This document shows positions 12,161 through 23,100 of a stretch of DNA of 64,000 bases, piece by piece. Source of the stretch: Planctomycetota bacterium (lineage in GTDB: Bacteria > Planctomycetota > B15-G4); contig JAQWOM010000015.1 in NCBI GenBank assembly GCA_029245865.1, positions 100,305 to 164,304 on the forward strand, read 5' to 3'. Below the pieces are notes generated by a model that ran no database searches, had not been told where the DNA came from, and saw nothing but the letters and a program-made list of their open reading frames with translations. Numbering within the stretch: position 1 is the stretch's first letter; each line of letters begins with the position of its first letter. Made by a program: the position numbers and the translations under genes.

Positions 12161-13345
12161 TCAATTGAGGGCCTGGAGGGTGACATCGACGGCATAGATT
12201 TCCCCCTCACGGTCGAGAGTCAGGGACACCGTATCGCCGACATTGAAGTGCCGGATCGCATCCAAGACATCCAGGCGGCTTCTTGTCGGGGAGTCGTTGA
12301 CTGCCAGGACGACATCGCCCCGTACAGGCGTTTCGGCAACGCGCCGTACTCCCAGCAATCCGGCTTGTTCGGCAGCTCCGTCTGGAGCTACGACGATGAT
12401 GTGGGCACCTACCCGCCCCGAGGGGAGAAAGGCCGGGCGCTCATCGAACTGAACTCCCAGAACAGCTTGGGTGATGCCACCCTTCACGATGAGTTCCGGG
12501 ACAACTTCGTTCACGACGTCCACCGGGACAGCGAATCCGATTCCCGCCGAGTTCCCTGAGTTGCTGTAGATCCTTGTGTTGACGCCGATCAGCCTTCCGG
12601 CGCTGTCGAGAAGCGGTCCGCCCGAGTTGCCTGGATTGATCGCTGCGTCTGTCTGAATGACATTTTCGATGAGGCGATCTGTCGGAGATCTCATGGTTCG
12701 ATTGAGAGCGCTAATGAGGCCTTTTGTGAGGGTCCTTTGCAATCCAAATGGATTGCCGATGGCGAGGACCGATTGGCCGACTCGAAGGTCGCGAGACGAT
12801 CCAATCACCAGAGGGTGAAGTCGATGGGGGGCGGCGTCAATTTTTAACACCGCCAAGTCGTGGTCGGTGGAGTAGCCAACGAGTTCCGCGTCATACATGG
12901 CTTCATCGTCAAGAATGACACGCAGGTTCTCATTGACAGAGATTGTGCGCAGCCCCATTGGTGATGTTTGGTGGCTCTGGTTCTGGATCACGTGGAAGTT
13001 GGTCACGATGTGACCCTGCTTGTCCCACACGATGCCCGTGCCGGCGTCGCTCGCATAACCTTCCACAGTGCGATTGGCGAAGTTGACGCGGGAGAGCACC
13101 TGGCTCACGTTGACCACGGACCCACCTGTCTCTTCGAAGACGGCGATCACGGCTTCTTCTTCGTCTGACAATGCGCCCCGGGGTGTGACGGTGCGCGGCT
13201 CAATGGTCGGCTGTCCGAATGTCAGGTCTCCCTGACTCCACATCACATAACCGAGAAGGAGCAACGAGAGAGTCAGCGCCAGACCAGAGAGAATCCCCGC
13301 GGATGTTGCTCCCGCGATGCGACGGCGATGGTCCGAAGGGCTCAT
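12161..13345 (-). CDS. HtrA/DegP-type periplasmic serine protease, membrane anchored
   Basis: 394 residues. One N-terminal membrane helix (about 15-36) anchors an S1C trypsin-like domain with the full triad: His118 in VTNFHVI, Asp163 in DHDLAVLKI and Ser241 in NPGNSGGP. One C-terminal PDZ domain (~285-390) begins at VLGVQFDE and contains GDVVLAVND. The layout matches the DegS/HhoB form (one PDZ, anchored), which degrades or senses misfolded envelope proteins. The frame begins at a TTG at 13351; I prefer the ATG at 13345. Divergent from the TPR gene, with a 190-base shared upstream region. Confidence 0.93.
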   Translation of the reverse strand: MSPSDHRRRIAGATSAGILSGLALTLSLLLLGYVMWSQGDLTFGQPTIEPRTVTPRGALSDEEEAVIAVFEETGGSVVNVSQVLSRVNFANRTVEGYASDAGTGIVWDKQGHIVTNFHVIQNQSHQTSPMGLRTISVNENLRVILDDEAMYDAELVGYSTDHDLAVLKIDAAPHRLHPLVIGSSRDLRVGQSVLAIGNPFGLQRTLTKGLISALNRTMRSPTDRLIENVIQTDAAINPGNSGGPLLDSAGRLIGVNTRIYSNSGNSAGIGFAVPVDVVNEVVPELIVKGGITQAVLGVQFDERPAFLPSGRVGAHIIVVAPDGAAEQAGLLGVRRVAETPVRGDVVLAVNDSPTRSRLDVLDAIRHFNVGDTVSLTLDREGEIYAVDVTLQALN

Positions 13346-13537
13346 GGGCAAAGTCGCGACACATTAGCACACACCGCGAGTGTCCTGAATGAAGGCGGTG
13401 TAACAGCAGGATGAGAAGGCCGACGAGATGTTCGGAGCCTCGGGGCCGGCCGCCCCCAGGCTAAACCTTACGCAGGGCGTCCATCCATAAGGCTTGAGGG
13501 GGGCGTCTACTCTCAGAGTTCAGAGAAGGATGTGATG

Positions 13538-14383
13538 ATGAATGCAGGATGCTGGATCGCTTGGACGTTGATTCTCGTTTCTCTTTGCTGGGGGCCGATT
13601 GAAGAGGCTTCGCCCGGCACTCTTGGTGAATTCGCCATAGATACGATGGAGACGAGTGATGAAGAGGTTGTCCTGGAGCCTCTGGAATTACTGGAATTAG
13701 AGGCGGGGCAAAAGGCTCTTCACGCAGCGGCTGCCTTAAAGAAACGGGCCTATGATTTTGATGGAGAGGAGCGAGAGAGTGGCCTTGTCCGTGCAGCAGC
13801 GGCTTACGGTGTCGTGGCGGACTCGGGTCACTACGGAGTTCTCGAGCGAGTCGAGGGTGCCTTTCGAGCGGGAGAAATCTATCGAGCTCGAGAGCGGCTC
13901 GATGAGGCGCGTCAGCGATTCGAACAGGCTGTCCGGCTTGGAGAAGTGGTTGTTGAGCCGGCTGTCAGGGGGTACGCGGCGCGAGCACTGCTTGAGTTGG
14001 CCCATCAATTGCGGCGCGAGGGACGACTCGATGAGGCGTTGGATGAGTATGGCGCGGTCAGGAATCGATTCGGAGATTGTCCACGGCCCAGCACCCATGC
14101 GTTGACCTGGTCCGGCAAGATTCAACTGAAGCAAGGTCGAGTGGAGGAGGCGCGCGCAAGCTTCTTAGATTTTGAACCGTTCGTACCCGATTACCAGATG
14201 CAAGCGGTGCGCAACATAGACGATCTTACGGCAGCCTTGGTCCTCGAAGGGGAGGTCGAGCAAGCTCATGAAGTCGTGGCTTTGCTTGAGGCCGCGCTGT
14301 CCTCTACGGGCGGCCGGCTGGAAGACTCGGTTGCGTCAGCACTGCAATCACTTCGTGATAAGATGAAAGAGTTCGGTTACTGA
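13538..14383 (+). CDS. Exported TPR-repeat protein
   Basis: About 281 residues. A hydrophobic N-terminus (AGCWIAWTLILVSLCWGPIE) serves as signal or anchor. The rest is helical with TPR-like pairs: RVEGAFRAGEIYRARERLDE, ALLELAHQLRREGRLDEALD and LTWSGKIQLKQGRVEEARAS. TPRs mediate protein contacts; no partner is shown by context. GTG 13532, ATG 13535 and ATG 13538 are consecutive codons; GAAGGA ending at 13530 is best spaced for 13538. The gene is monocistronic and ends in a strong intrinsic terminator. Confidence 0.8.
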   Translation: MNAGCWIAWTLILVSLCWGPIEEASPGTLGEFAIDTMETSDEEVVLEPLELLELEAGQKALHAAAALKKRAYDFDGEERESGLVRAAAAYGVVADSGHYGVLERVEGAFRAGEIYRARERLDEARQRFEQAVRLGEVVVEPAVRGYAARALLELAHQLRREGRLDEALDEYGAVRNRFGDCPRPSTHALTWSGKIQLKQGRVEEARASFLDFEPFVPDYQMQAVRNIDDLTAALVLEGEVEQAHEVVALLEAALSSTGGRLEDSVASALQSLRDKMKEFGY

Positions 14384-14445
14384 CGGCTGGCAAGCTGTTA
14401 GACCTCTGTGAGTACTGGCTCGGGAGAGGGCCATGCTCACGGCTC

Positions 14446-14491
14446 GGGGCGTCCTCTTCTGGGAGAGAGAAGAGGATGCCCCTTCTTTTTT
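14446..14491 (+). terminator. Rho-independent terminator of the TPR gene
   Basis: GGGGCGTCCTCTTCT pairs over 15 bases (one G-T pair) with AGAAGAGGATGCCCC around a seven-base loop and is followed at once by TTCTTTTTT. Placed 62 bases after the TPR stop on the same strand. Confidence 0.92.
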
Positions 14492-14511
14492 GGGCGGACG
14501 GCTTGCTCCGG

Positions 14512-14531
14512 GCGGCCTTGAAAAAGGCCGC
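14512..14531 (-). terminator. Hairpin downstream of ugd, possible terminator
   Basis: GCGGCCTT and AAGGCCGC form a perfect 8-bp stem with a four-base loop (GAAA on the plus strand). It lies about 50 bases beyond the ugd stop. No T-tract follows on the minus strand, so termination is uncertain. Confidence 0.35.
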
Positions 14532-14581
14532 GCCGGATCTATGTCCCCGTATATCCCTGCAGAGCTGGCAGCAGCCAGGTG

Positions 14582-15931
14582 CTAGGTCGTCGAGGCTGAA
14601 CGCCGTGCGTGCGTCGTCGGGGCTGAGCCGATCGGGTAGTACGCGAAGCCCATCTTCTCCATCTCCGACTTTGGAAAGATGTTTCGGCCATCGAAAATCA
14701 CAGGACTCTTCAGCTTCTTGCGAATGAGTTCAAAGTCCGGGTTGCGGAACTCGCTCCACTCGGTGAGAAGAAGAAGTGCATCGGCGTTTTCTAGCGTCTC
14801 GTAGGGGTGCTCCAAGTACTGGAGTTTGTCCCCCTTGTCGCCAAGCCTCAGGCTGGCTTGCTCGATCGCTTCGGGGTCGGTCGCCTTCACAGTCGCGCCC
14901 GCTTCGATCAGGCTGTTGATGATGTAGATGGCCGGAGCCTCTCGCATGTCATCGGTGCGCGGTTTGAAGGCAAGGCCCCAGATGGCGAAGGTTCGCCCGG
15001 CGAGGTCGCCCTCAAAGTGTTCACGCACTTTTTCGAAGACCGTGAACTTCTGCTTGGCATTCACTTCCTCCACGGATTGGAGGATCTTGAAGTCGTAATT
15101 GAACTCGCGAGCAGTCCGGATGACGGCCTGAACGTCCTTCGGGAAGCAAGAGCCGCCGTAGCCACAGCCCGCGTAGAGAAAGGGCATGCCGATACGTGAG
15201 TCCGAGCCAATGCCCGTGCGTACGTTGGTTACATCTGCTCCGACCCGTTCGCAGATATTGGCGATCTCATTCATGAAGGAGATTCGGGTGGCGAGCATGG
15301 CGTTGGCTGCGTACTTCGTGAGTTCCGCGCTCTTCACGTCCATGTGAATGATCTTGTTCGGATTGTCGTGCACGAAGGGCTCGTAGAGGCGGTGCATCAC
15401 ATCGCGAGAAGATTCCGTGGCGCTTCCGATGACGACCCGGTCTGGCTTCATGAAGTCGTCGATGGCCGCCCCCTCTTTCAGGAACTCGGGGTTACTGACC
15501 ACGGACATTTCATGACTGGTCTCGGTTTGGGCTGCGGCCTTGACCTTGTCGGCAGTCCCCACGGGAACCGTGCTCTTGTCGACAATGACCTTCGGCCCAT
15601 TGGCATACTTTCCGATATCCCTCGCCACAGAGAGGACGTACTGGAGGTCGGCACTGCCGTCCTCGTCGGGAGGGGTGCCAACCGCAATGAACACCACGTC
15701 GCTGGATTCGACAGCATTTTGAGTGTTCGTCGTGAAAGAGAGCCTCTCTTCCTTGACGTTGTGCTTCACCATCTCTTCGAGGCCAGGCTCGTAGATCGGG
15801 ATCTTGCCCTCTTTGAGATCGGCAACCTTTTTGTCATCGATGTCGACGCAGATGACATCGTTTCCGCTTTCAGCGAAACAAGTTCCGGCCACGAGGCCGA
15901 CATAGCCGGTGCCGATGACTGCGATGCGCAT
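14582..15931 (-). CDS. ugd: UDP-glucose 6-dehydrogenase
   Basis: 449 residues, the usual length. N-terminal NAD fold (IGTGYVGLVAGTCFAESG), VGTPPDEDGSADL, the hinge helix AELTKYAANAMLATRISFMN, and the catalytic cysteine motif GCGYGGSCFPKDV with Cys262. AIWGLAFKPRTDDMREAP is the UDP-sugar domain signature. It oxidises UDP-glucose to UDP-glucuronate, a precursor for capsule, exopolysaccharide or lipid modification. The C-terminus carries a short Ser/Thr/Arg-rich tail. Alone on its strand; divergent from the tRNA gene, 217 bases away. Confidence 0.96.
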   Translation of the reverse strand: MRIAVIGTGYVGLVAGTCFAESGNDVICVDIDDKKVADLKEGKIPIYEPGLEEMVKHNVKEERLSFTTNTQNAVESSDVVFIAVGTPPDEDGSADLQYVLSVARDIGKYANGPKVIVDKSTVPVGTADKVKAAAQTETSHEMSVVSNPEFLKEGAAIDDFMKPDRVVIGSATESSRDVMHRLYEPFVHDNPNKIIHMDVKSAELTKYAANAMLATRISFMNEIANICERVGADVTNVRTGIGSDSRIGMPFLYAGCGYGGSCFPKDVQAVIRTAREFNYDFKILQSVEEVNAKQKFTVFEKVREHFEGDLAGRTFAIWGLAFKPRTDDMREAPAIYIINSLIEAGATVKATDPEAIEQASLRLGDKGDKLQYLEHPYETLENADALLLLTEWSEFRNPDFELIRKKLKSPVIFDGRNIFPKSEMEKMGFAYYPIGSAPTTHARRSASTT

Positions 15932-16148
15932 GGTGTCTGTCCTTCGAGGATTTTGTGGTCAATCAGGCCCAGGGGGCGCGAGCGAAGCGCGTGGACGGGT
16001 GGCCTGAGGAGAGGTTTGAAAAGACCTAGATCGACCAAAGGGGGTCGCGAACAATACCCTGGAAACCGAAACCAGTCAACTTGACTGGCGAGCCACAAAC
16101 CCGTGTGATTGAAGGACTTGTGGGTCTGGGGCGGCGACGTCTCATCCC

Positions 16149-16225
16149 GGGCGATTGGTTCAGTTGGCTAGAGCGCCTGCTTTACACGCAGGAGATCGGG
16201 GGTTCGAGTCCCTCATCGCCCACCA
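16149..16225 (+). tRNA. tRNA-Val (anticodon TAC), CCA encoded
   Basis: GGGCGAT pairs with ATCGCCC in the acceptor stem, followed by ACCA. The D-arm is GTTC/GAGC, the anticodon stem CCTGC/GCAGG holds loop TTTACAC (anticodon TAC), and the T-arm is GGGGTTCGAGTCCCT. All arms fold without mismatch in the stems I checked. The next gene begins 53 bases downstream. Confidence 0.96.
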
Positions 16226-16277
16226 CCTCGAGCGCGCTTTCGTACCCTCTGCGGTTCCCTTTTTAGGAGCGCAACTC

Positions 16278-19200
16278 ATGTTGCCGTTATCGGCTGTCAT
16301 CGCGTTGGCCTGTTTGGGCCAGGTGTCCCTACCGGTCACCGTGCTCGCTGAGGAGGCCGAGGTTCAGGTCGTCCAGCCCTCGAATTTGATTACCGAGAGA
16401 GTTGTCGAAGAGGCGGCAGAACTGGCGAATCGGGGCTCGCTTCTCGATGCCTGGACGCACCTTGTGGAGGGCTTGGCGGGCAAGCTTGCCCGTGCGAACT
16501 GGAACACTCCAGGCGCAGTGGTCGAGTGGGAGTTGGCGGGGCTGCTCCTCGAAGACCTGACCTCGCGTCTCGGGACTTGGCAGGAAACTTTTGAGGCTCT
16601 CTCGGGTGATCGGCCGTGGGCGGATGACATGCCCCCTTCGGTCGCATTCCGGCTCGATTACCTGCTGGCAGAATGTCTGCGGCACCTCGGAAATGCAGAC
16701 CGTGCCCGCGGCATCATCGACCGACTCGGGTATTTCTCAGACTGGTACGTGGTGGGGCCCTTCGACAACGAGCGGGGAAGCGGGTTCGATGTGGCCTACG
16801 AACCAGAAAGTCGGTTCGACCGCCAAGCGCCCATGAATGGGAAAGAGCGCGAGGTGAGTTGGCGCTGGTGTCCGGCTCGACAGCATCCGCTTGGCCTTGT
16901 GGTTCTAGATGAAGTTATTGAGCCAGATGAGCAGTCCGTTGCGTACTTGGCGACGTCGCTTCGTCCCCGTGACCCGGGACCTGTCGAGATGCGCATCAGT
17001 TCTACCGGGCCCTACAAGCTGATTCTCAACGGAGAGGTGGTTGGTTCGCGAGAGGTTGAGCGTGCCTATGCGCCCGACCAGGACCGTCACGTGGTCCGGC
17101 TTCGAGATGGCTGGAACTCACTTCTTGTGAAGCTGGGCCATGAACGCGGTGACTGGATCTTCAGTGCCCGGCTGACCGATCTCAGCGGACGGCCGCTCCA
17201 GTCGGTTCAATGCGAGTCTGTGTTCACGGCTTGGCCCGGCCCAGCACCTTCCGAGGATGAGGCGGGTCTCATCTTCTACGGGGTGGAGCCTCAGCCATCC
17301 GAATTCACTGCGGCGCCGGCCGAAGTGAATTCCGAGCCACTGCCGGAGCTTCTCCCGGAGGCGCGAGATCTTCTCGAATCTGCGCCAGAGGAAGCCGCCG
17401 CGCTGCGTTATTTGGCGATTTATCATCTCCTGGTGCATCCCGAGGATCGGGTGGATGAAACTCTGGCTGAAGTCGCTCAACGCGGAGTGGAGGCCGACCC
17501 CGAGAGCGTGCTCGCCCAGTACCTCTTGGCGCGGGCGTATGAACCGCGTGGGAAAAGTCGCAATGAGATGGAGGTCAACAAGCGGCTTCACGCTTTGAGC
17601 AAGACACTCGAGTTGGACCCGGAATATGTTGCGGCCTTAATCGACCTCGCGGCGTTCTCTATGACAGAGAATCCGATTCCGACGCGCGCAGACGAATTCA
17701 CACGGCGTGCTCTTGAGGTCGCTCCCCATTCATTAGACGTGCGTCTGATGCGGGCAAGATTTCTTGATTCACAAGGCCGGTCTGCCGAAGCTGACATGCA
17801 GCGGCGAGCGGCAGAAGCAACAGAAGAGGCTGCACTGAGCCCCTACGGTCAAATCGCTCGCGCTCGTCGACTGATAAGCCTCGGACTCCCAGACCTGGCG
17901 TTGATGACGTTGCGCCACGCAGCTGAGCGCGATGTGATGGAGCGCATACTTGTCGATGAACTCGTCGCTAGCCTCACGGATGTCGGAGAGCTTAATGAGG
18001 CTTTGCTCTATGCAGAAGGAGCGATGACTGCGAATCCGTTTGATTCGCAACTCATGCTCAAGACGGCAACGTGCCTCGAATTTGGTGACGAAGTGAGTCG
18101 CGCCCGCGCCCGTGAGTTGGTCGAGCGAGCCCTCTCTGTTTGTCCTGAGAATGTTGTGGCATGGAAGCACCTTGTTCGTCTCGATGAGCGAGCGCGCGAT
18201 AGCGCAACGGCCGCTGAGAGCTTGGCTGAAATCGTGCGGCTAGATCCGTCTGACTCGCGCTCTCGACGTCATCTGGCAATGCTGACATCCGGGAGTCAGG
18301 AGCGTTTCGAAGAGGCCTATCGTTGGAATGCTGAAGACCTTCTAGATAGCCCTCTTCCCGAGGCCAGTGCGAATGATCCACTCGAAGTGCTCGCGCGCAC
18401 AGTCGTGTGGCGAGTGCACCGAGACGGCACCGAGCATGAGTATCATCACATTGCCTTGCGCGTGCTCAACGAAGGTGGTGCCCGCATGCTGGACGTTTAT
18501 CCGGTCTCTGGTCAGAACGGGGGGCAACTCTACCTCTACAATGCGCGGGTCATTCGGCCCGACGGCTCTGTCGACTATGCGCCGCGCCCACGAAGCAGCC
18601 GCCAGGATTATCGCGCGTACGACCTTCCTCCCCTTGCCGTGGGCGACATTGTAGATATTGAATTCCGAAGTGATCAGAGCACCGCAGATGTGTTCGGTGA
18701 GTACTTCGGGATTCGACATGATTTCTATCCCGACCGAGTTGATGGCTTTGCGCCTACACGACGCTCCGAACTGGTGGTCATCGCACCCGATGACTTGCCC
18801 TTGTCGATTGTCGAGAGGAATGCAGCTGAGCTGGAACGCGAGCTCACGAATGAGGGAGACCTCATCATTCGCCGCTGGTTAGCGAAAGATCTTCTGCGCC
18901 CGCGGATCGAGTCAGCAATGCCAGCCCTGAGTGAATCTACGCCGGCCGTAGATGTCACGACTTTCCGAGACTGGGACCATTTCTCTGAATGGTGGTGGCA
19001 CTTCATTGAAAAAGAGTTTGTCACCACGGAGGCGATGAGGGCCAAGGTTCGCGAGCTCACTTCGGGACTAGAGACACAAGAAGAGCAGATAGAAGCCATC
19101 GTTCGATTTGTCGGCCAAGAAATTCGCTACAACGCCTGGGCTTTCGGCACTCACGGCTATGAGCCTTACAGCGCGCCAACGATTTTCGAGAGGCGTTTTG

Positions 19201-20165
19201 GTGACTGCAAAGACAAGTCGATCTTGCTGAGGCAATTGCTGGCCGAAATTGATGTTGAGGCCATTCCGGTTTTGATCAAAGCCGAGTCGCCGCGCGCCGA
19301 AGAATCACTCGAATCCGCGATGGTCGGGCATTTCAACCATTGCATCGCCTACGTGCCAGCGACGGACACGCTCGATGCCATGTATCTCGACGCAACGGCA
19401 GATCGCAATCCGATTGAGTATCTGCGAAGTGACGACCAAGGCGCACGTGTTCTCCATGTCGGTCCAGAGGGAGGGAGCCTGCATGAAATCCCCTTCGCTT
19501 TGCCGCAAGAGAATGCCTTGCTGCGGGAATACGACATTGAGTTGAACGGAGATGGCAGCGCGTCCGTCGTTCTGAACGATTCGAGCAATGGTGCTTATGG
19601 GGTGCGCACCAGGTATCGCTATGGCGGAGAAACAGGCGACCTCGCGTCGAATCTGTCGAGGGAGCTTTCTTCTGGATTTGGTCCGGTGAGCATCGTGGAT
19701 GTTGAGACTTCTGTGCTCGAGGACATCGGGGTGCCGGCTCAACTCGAAGCACGATTCGAAGTTCCCTCGCTGTGGAGCGGAGCCGGTGATGTCAAATCGC
19801 TGCCGATTGGTTTTGATCCGATTGGCTTGGACCAGGTCGCGAAAGAATCTCCTGCGAATCGCAGCTCTGATGTCGTACTGCAGAGACCCTTTGCACATGA
19901 CACGGTGACAACCTGGAAACTCCCCGCAGGTTCGTACGTGCCGGAGTTGCCCGGAGACATCCTTGTGGAAGCAGAAGGGGTTCTTGGCTACGAACAGCAG
20001 GTGCGACAAGTCGAATCCGGACTTGAGGTCAGGCGGCGGTTTCAGCTGCATTCACACCGCATCTCTTTGGATAATTACGCCGCATTTCGTGATGCACTGC
20101 AGCAAGTCCGACTCGCAGAGCAGAGGCAGATCCAGATCGTCGTGCCGAACGGTGACCGCCCATGA
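16278..20165 (+). CDS. Exported TPR / DUF3857 / transglutaminase-like protein, active-site copy
   Basis: 1295 residues. A signal peptide (about 1-24) precedes a long region that includes a WYVVGPFDNERG segment, then many TPR helices (~370-700), a DUF3857 beta domain (~720-900) and a transglutaminase-like domain. The catalytic triad is present: Cys977 in FGDCKDKS, His1021 in HFNHCIAY and Asp1038 in MYLDATAD. The C-terminal ~200 residues are beta-rich. The reaction is unknown; such domains act as cross-linkers or as cysteine peptidases. TAGGAGC eight bases before the ATG sets the start; the longer frame from 16155 runs out of the tRNA. It overlaps the next, related gene by ATGA. Confidence 0.85.
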   Translation: MLPLSAVIALACLGQVSLPVTVLAEEAEVQVVQPSNLITERVVEEAAELANRGSLLDAWTHLVEGLAGKLARANWNTPGAVVEWELAGLLLEDLTSRLGTWQETFEALSGDRPWADDMPPSVAFRLDYLLAECLRHLGNADRARGIIDRLGYFSDWYVVGPFDNERGSGFDVAYEPESRFDRQAPMNGKEREVSWRWCPARQHPLGLVVLDEVIEPDEQSVAYLATSLRPRDPGPVEMRISSTGPYKLILNGEVVGSREVERAYAPDQDRHVVRLRDGWNSLLVKLGHERGDWIFSARLTDLSGRPLQSVQCESVFTAWPGPAPSEDEAGLIFYGVEPQPSEFTAAPAEVNSEPLPELLPEARDLLESAPEEAAALRYLAIYHLLVHPEDRVDETLAEVAQRGVEADPESVLAQYLLARAYEPRGKSRNEMEVNKRLHALSKTLELDPEYVAALIDLAAFSMTENPIPTRADEFTRRALEVAPHSLDVRLMRARFLDSQGRSAEADMQRRAAEATEEAALSPYGQIARARRLISLGLPDLALMTLRHAAERDVMERILVDELVASLTDVGELNEALLYAEGAMTANPFDSQLMLKTATCLEFGDEVSRARARELVERALSVCPENVVAWKHLVRLDERARDSATAAESLAEIVRLDPSDSRSRRHLAMLTSGSQERFEEAYRWNAEDLLDSPLPEASANDPLEVLARTVVWRVHRDGTEHEYHHIALRVLNEGGARMLDVYPVSGQNGGQLYLYNARVIRPDGSVDYAPRPRSSRQDYRAYDLPPLAVGDIVDIEFRSDQSTADVFGEYFGIRHDFYPDRVDGFAPTRRSELVVIAPDDLPLSIVERNAAELERELTNEGDLIIRRWLAKDLLRPRIESAMPALSESTPAVDVTTFRDWDHFSEWWWHFIEKEFVTTEAMRAKVRELTSGLETQEEQIEAIVRFVGQEIRYNAWAFGTHGYEPYSAPTIFERRFGDCKDKSILLRQLLAEIDVEAIPVLIKAESPRAEESLESAMVGHFNHCIAYVPATDTLDAMYLDATADRNPIEYLRSDDQGARVLHVGPEGGSLHEIPFALPQENALLREYDIELNGDGSASVVLNDSSNGAYGVRTRYRYGGETGDLASNLSRELSSGFGPVSIVDVETSVLEDIGVPAQLEARFEVPSLWSGAGDVKSLPIGFDPIGLDQVAKESPANRSSDVVLQRPFAHDTVTTWKLPAGSYVPELPGDILVEAEGVLGYEQQVRQVESGLEVRRRFQLHSHRISLDNYAAFRDALQQVRLAEQRQIQIVVPNGDRP

Positions 20166-23100
20166 CAAGGTCAGCGATTCGTTACACGTTTGTTGCCAGC
20201 CTTTTGGTCGGGTGTGTGCTCTTTTCCGCGTGCTCCGGAGCCCCAAGGGTTGCGACGGGTGCGCACAGTGCGCCGGAAGAGACTCGGGCCCCTCGGGCAG
20301 GTGGGCCAGATGCTGAAGCGTGGGCCTGGGATCTCGTAGGCCCTGCGGACGGACGCACTGGCGATCGAGATGCCATTGCCAGGCGTTGGCTCTCACATGT
20401 TGCTGAACAGCCCGGTCACCCATTGGCCGAAGCAAGCTTGCGGCTGGTAGATGCCGTTCAGCTGGATCTCGCAGACCCGCTCGCATTTCGCAAAGCCTTG
20501 CTGGAGCTTGGCACCCCCTCGGGGTTATCGCCTGCAGCCCGCATGGAACTCGATCGGCTTCAAGCAGAAGCTCGCCTCGCGGACTCGTTAACAGATCTAC
20601 TCGAAGAGGATCAGTTTCCGGGAGTGTTGAAGGCGTACGACGTTCTCGGGCCGCTCGGTCCCGTGCAGGACCCACGCGCGATGGCCATGGAGCCTGAGTT
20701 CATTGCTGATCCGGGCTTTGATGTCACCCATTCCGGAGTCTTGGGAGAGGTGCGGTGGCTGCCTTTGGAGCGCTCGATCTACAGCGGTGTGATCGATCCG
20801 ACAGATGTCCTTACGCAGGCTCTCGGCTGGTGTGTGGTGGCTGCTCGCTTCGAAGTTCCCCATGGTGGCCCCGCCTGGCTTGAAATCGATCTGGGCTCTG
20901 GAGCAGGCCGATCCGCGCGAGGTTTCGCGGGCGCCGTGTTCAGCTATGGAAGAGCAGGGTTTCTGCCGCTTTCGCCGATGGCGAGCTACTCGTATTCGTT
21001 GAACGGCGAGGCGTCCACAATCGTCGATTACCTGGGAGCAGAGCGCAGCGCACTCACTCGGGTTCCTGTGGTGCTGCGGGATGGCGCGAACCGGATTCTT
21101 GTACGTATGCGCTCAGCTTACGCGGCAGAGATTTCGATTTCGGTCCATGCTCCTGATGGCAGTGCTTATCCCGGGCTCTCGGGGGGGCGATCTGCAGCAG
21201 GGCTGGGAGTGACGGTCTCTGAGCCTCTGGTTGAGATGAAACTGAATGACGCCGAAAGCTATCTGTCGAACGAACAGGGTCCAGGCGCCGAGGCGTTGCT
21301 CGGTTTTCTTCAGATGCTCGACCGTCGTCCGGCAAGTGGGTTGGCTCGCATGGAGCAGGCGTTGAGCCGAAGTGAGGGCAGCCAGAATGCCGTCGATCTC
21401 GCAGCCGGATTGGCGGGTCTCTACAGGCAGTTGTCTTACCTCCCTTCAAATTGGCGACGGGCTCGGTCACGCGAACTGATTGAACAAGTTCTGAACCAGG
21501 ACCCGGATCACCTTCCGATGGGTCTTGCGTTGGCCGAGATCTTCGCAGCCGAAGATCGAGAGGAAGAGGCGCTGGTTGAACTGAACCGGCTGAGCGCGCT
21601 CTACCCGGAGCAGAGCCGGACGCTTCTCGTGTCCGCAGAGTTGTTCGGCAACCTCGGCTGGGAAGCCCGCCAGGAGGTTTTTTTGGTTGATGCAGTCGAG
21701 CGTACGCCACGGAGCCCTGTTGCGCTCAGCGACCTTGCCAGCCATTTAAGTAGCTATTCGGCTGAACGGTTGTCTGCACCTTTGCGCAGTCGTCGCCGAG
21801 AGGCAGCAGGCTTTTCTCCACAGCGTCTGGAGCAGTTGGCTTACGAACTCTCGCGAAGCGGAATGACTGAAGAAGCCGGGCGCGTGTGGGAGAGGGCACT
21901 CATTCGCTCGCCTGATCGATCAAGGCGACTGCGTTATGCCAAGTACCTCCTGAAAATTGACGACCTGTACGAGGCCGAAGAGCAACTCCAAGGGCTTGTA
22001 AGAGACTTTCCAACATGGGTCGGCGGTTGGCGCGTTCTTGCTGATGTTGCCTTGCGGCTCGGTAACCGCGAGTTGGAGAGGGAAGCTCTCCTGCAGGTGA
22101 TCCACCTCGAACCATCGGACCGCCCGACAAGAGACCGGTTGAGTGATCTGGGGTTCCCCGACCCAGTAGAAACCCTGCGTGAACGGTTCCTTCTCACAAC
22201 TGCAGAGGCACTTGAACGTTATACGGACACTGTCCGTGACGACTCGGTGGTTCGAATCCTCGATCAGGCTGCTGTTCAGCTTTACGCCGACGGGAGTGCA
22301 GAGACCATCACCCATGAAATTGTTCAGGTCCGCGACCTCGATGCTTGTGAGCGCGAGGGAGAGCTGAGGCTTGATGGAGAAGTGTTACGCCTTGCGACCT
22401 TGAAGCAAAAGACGGGAGAGGTTTTCGAACCTGTTCGCGTCTCGGGTTCATATGTCATGCCGCAACTCGAACCGGGTGACTTCATAGAACGCATTACCAG
22501 GTCGAAGTCGTCCGACGCTTCGCTTGTGGTGCGTCCTGGACGTTGGTTTTTTCGCTCCGTCTCTGAGCCCTTTGTGGTGAGTCGTTATGTGATCGCGGTT
22601 CCGCGGTCACTTGGAGTGCGTTTTGAGTTGCATGGCAGGGTGGATCGTCACGAAACGTTCGATGTGGGTGACGATGTCGTGCATGTTTTTGAGAGTCTTG
22701 AACAGCCTCGAGTGCTTTTGGAGCCAGGGACTCCTCCGGGAGCGTGGTTTCTTCCATGGGTCGAATTCGGCATGGATGACGATGCCGATTCTTTTGCCTC
22801 GATCTATCGCACTCAGTTGCTTCCGTTCGTGGAGGTCACTCCCGAGATCTCTCGTGCCGCACGTGATGCGCTGGTAGGCGTTACGGGGCAGGAAGAAGCT
22901 GCGAGAGCCTTGTATGACTTTGTGAACGAAACTCTTGTACAGCGCTCAACTGGTCCGGTTCCCGCCGTGCAAACATTGCTCTCGAAGAGTGGCAACCCCA
23001 TCCTTCTGTACGTGGCCTTGCTCGATGCGGCTGGTATCGAGAATGACCTCGTGTGGAGTCGGGGAGTGGCACCGGCTGCAGATCCTGATCCGACCCCGGC

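Noticed and set aside
16149..16225. tRNA-Val as an integration site of a mobile element
   Set aside because: No integrase, no repeated tRNA 3-prime end, and ordinary chromosomal genes on both sides.
16155..16277. Extension of the first DUF3857 gene into the tRNA
   Set aside because: It would translate the tRNA gene; the ATG at 16278 has TAGGAG and begins a clear signal peptide.
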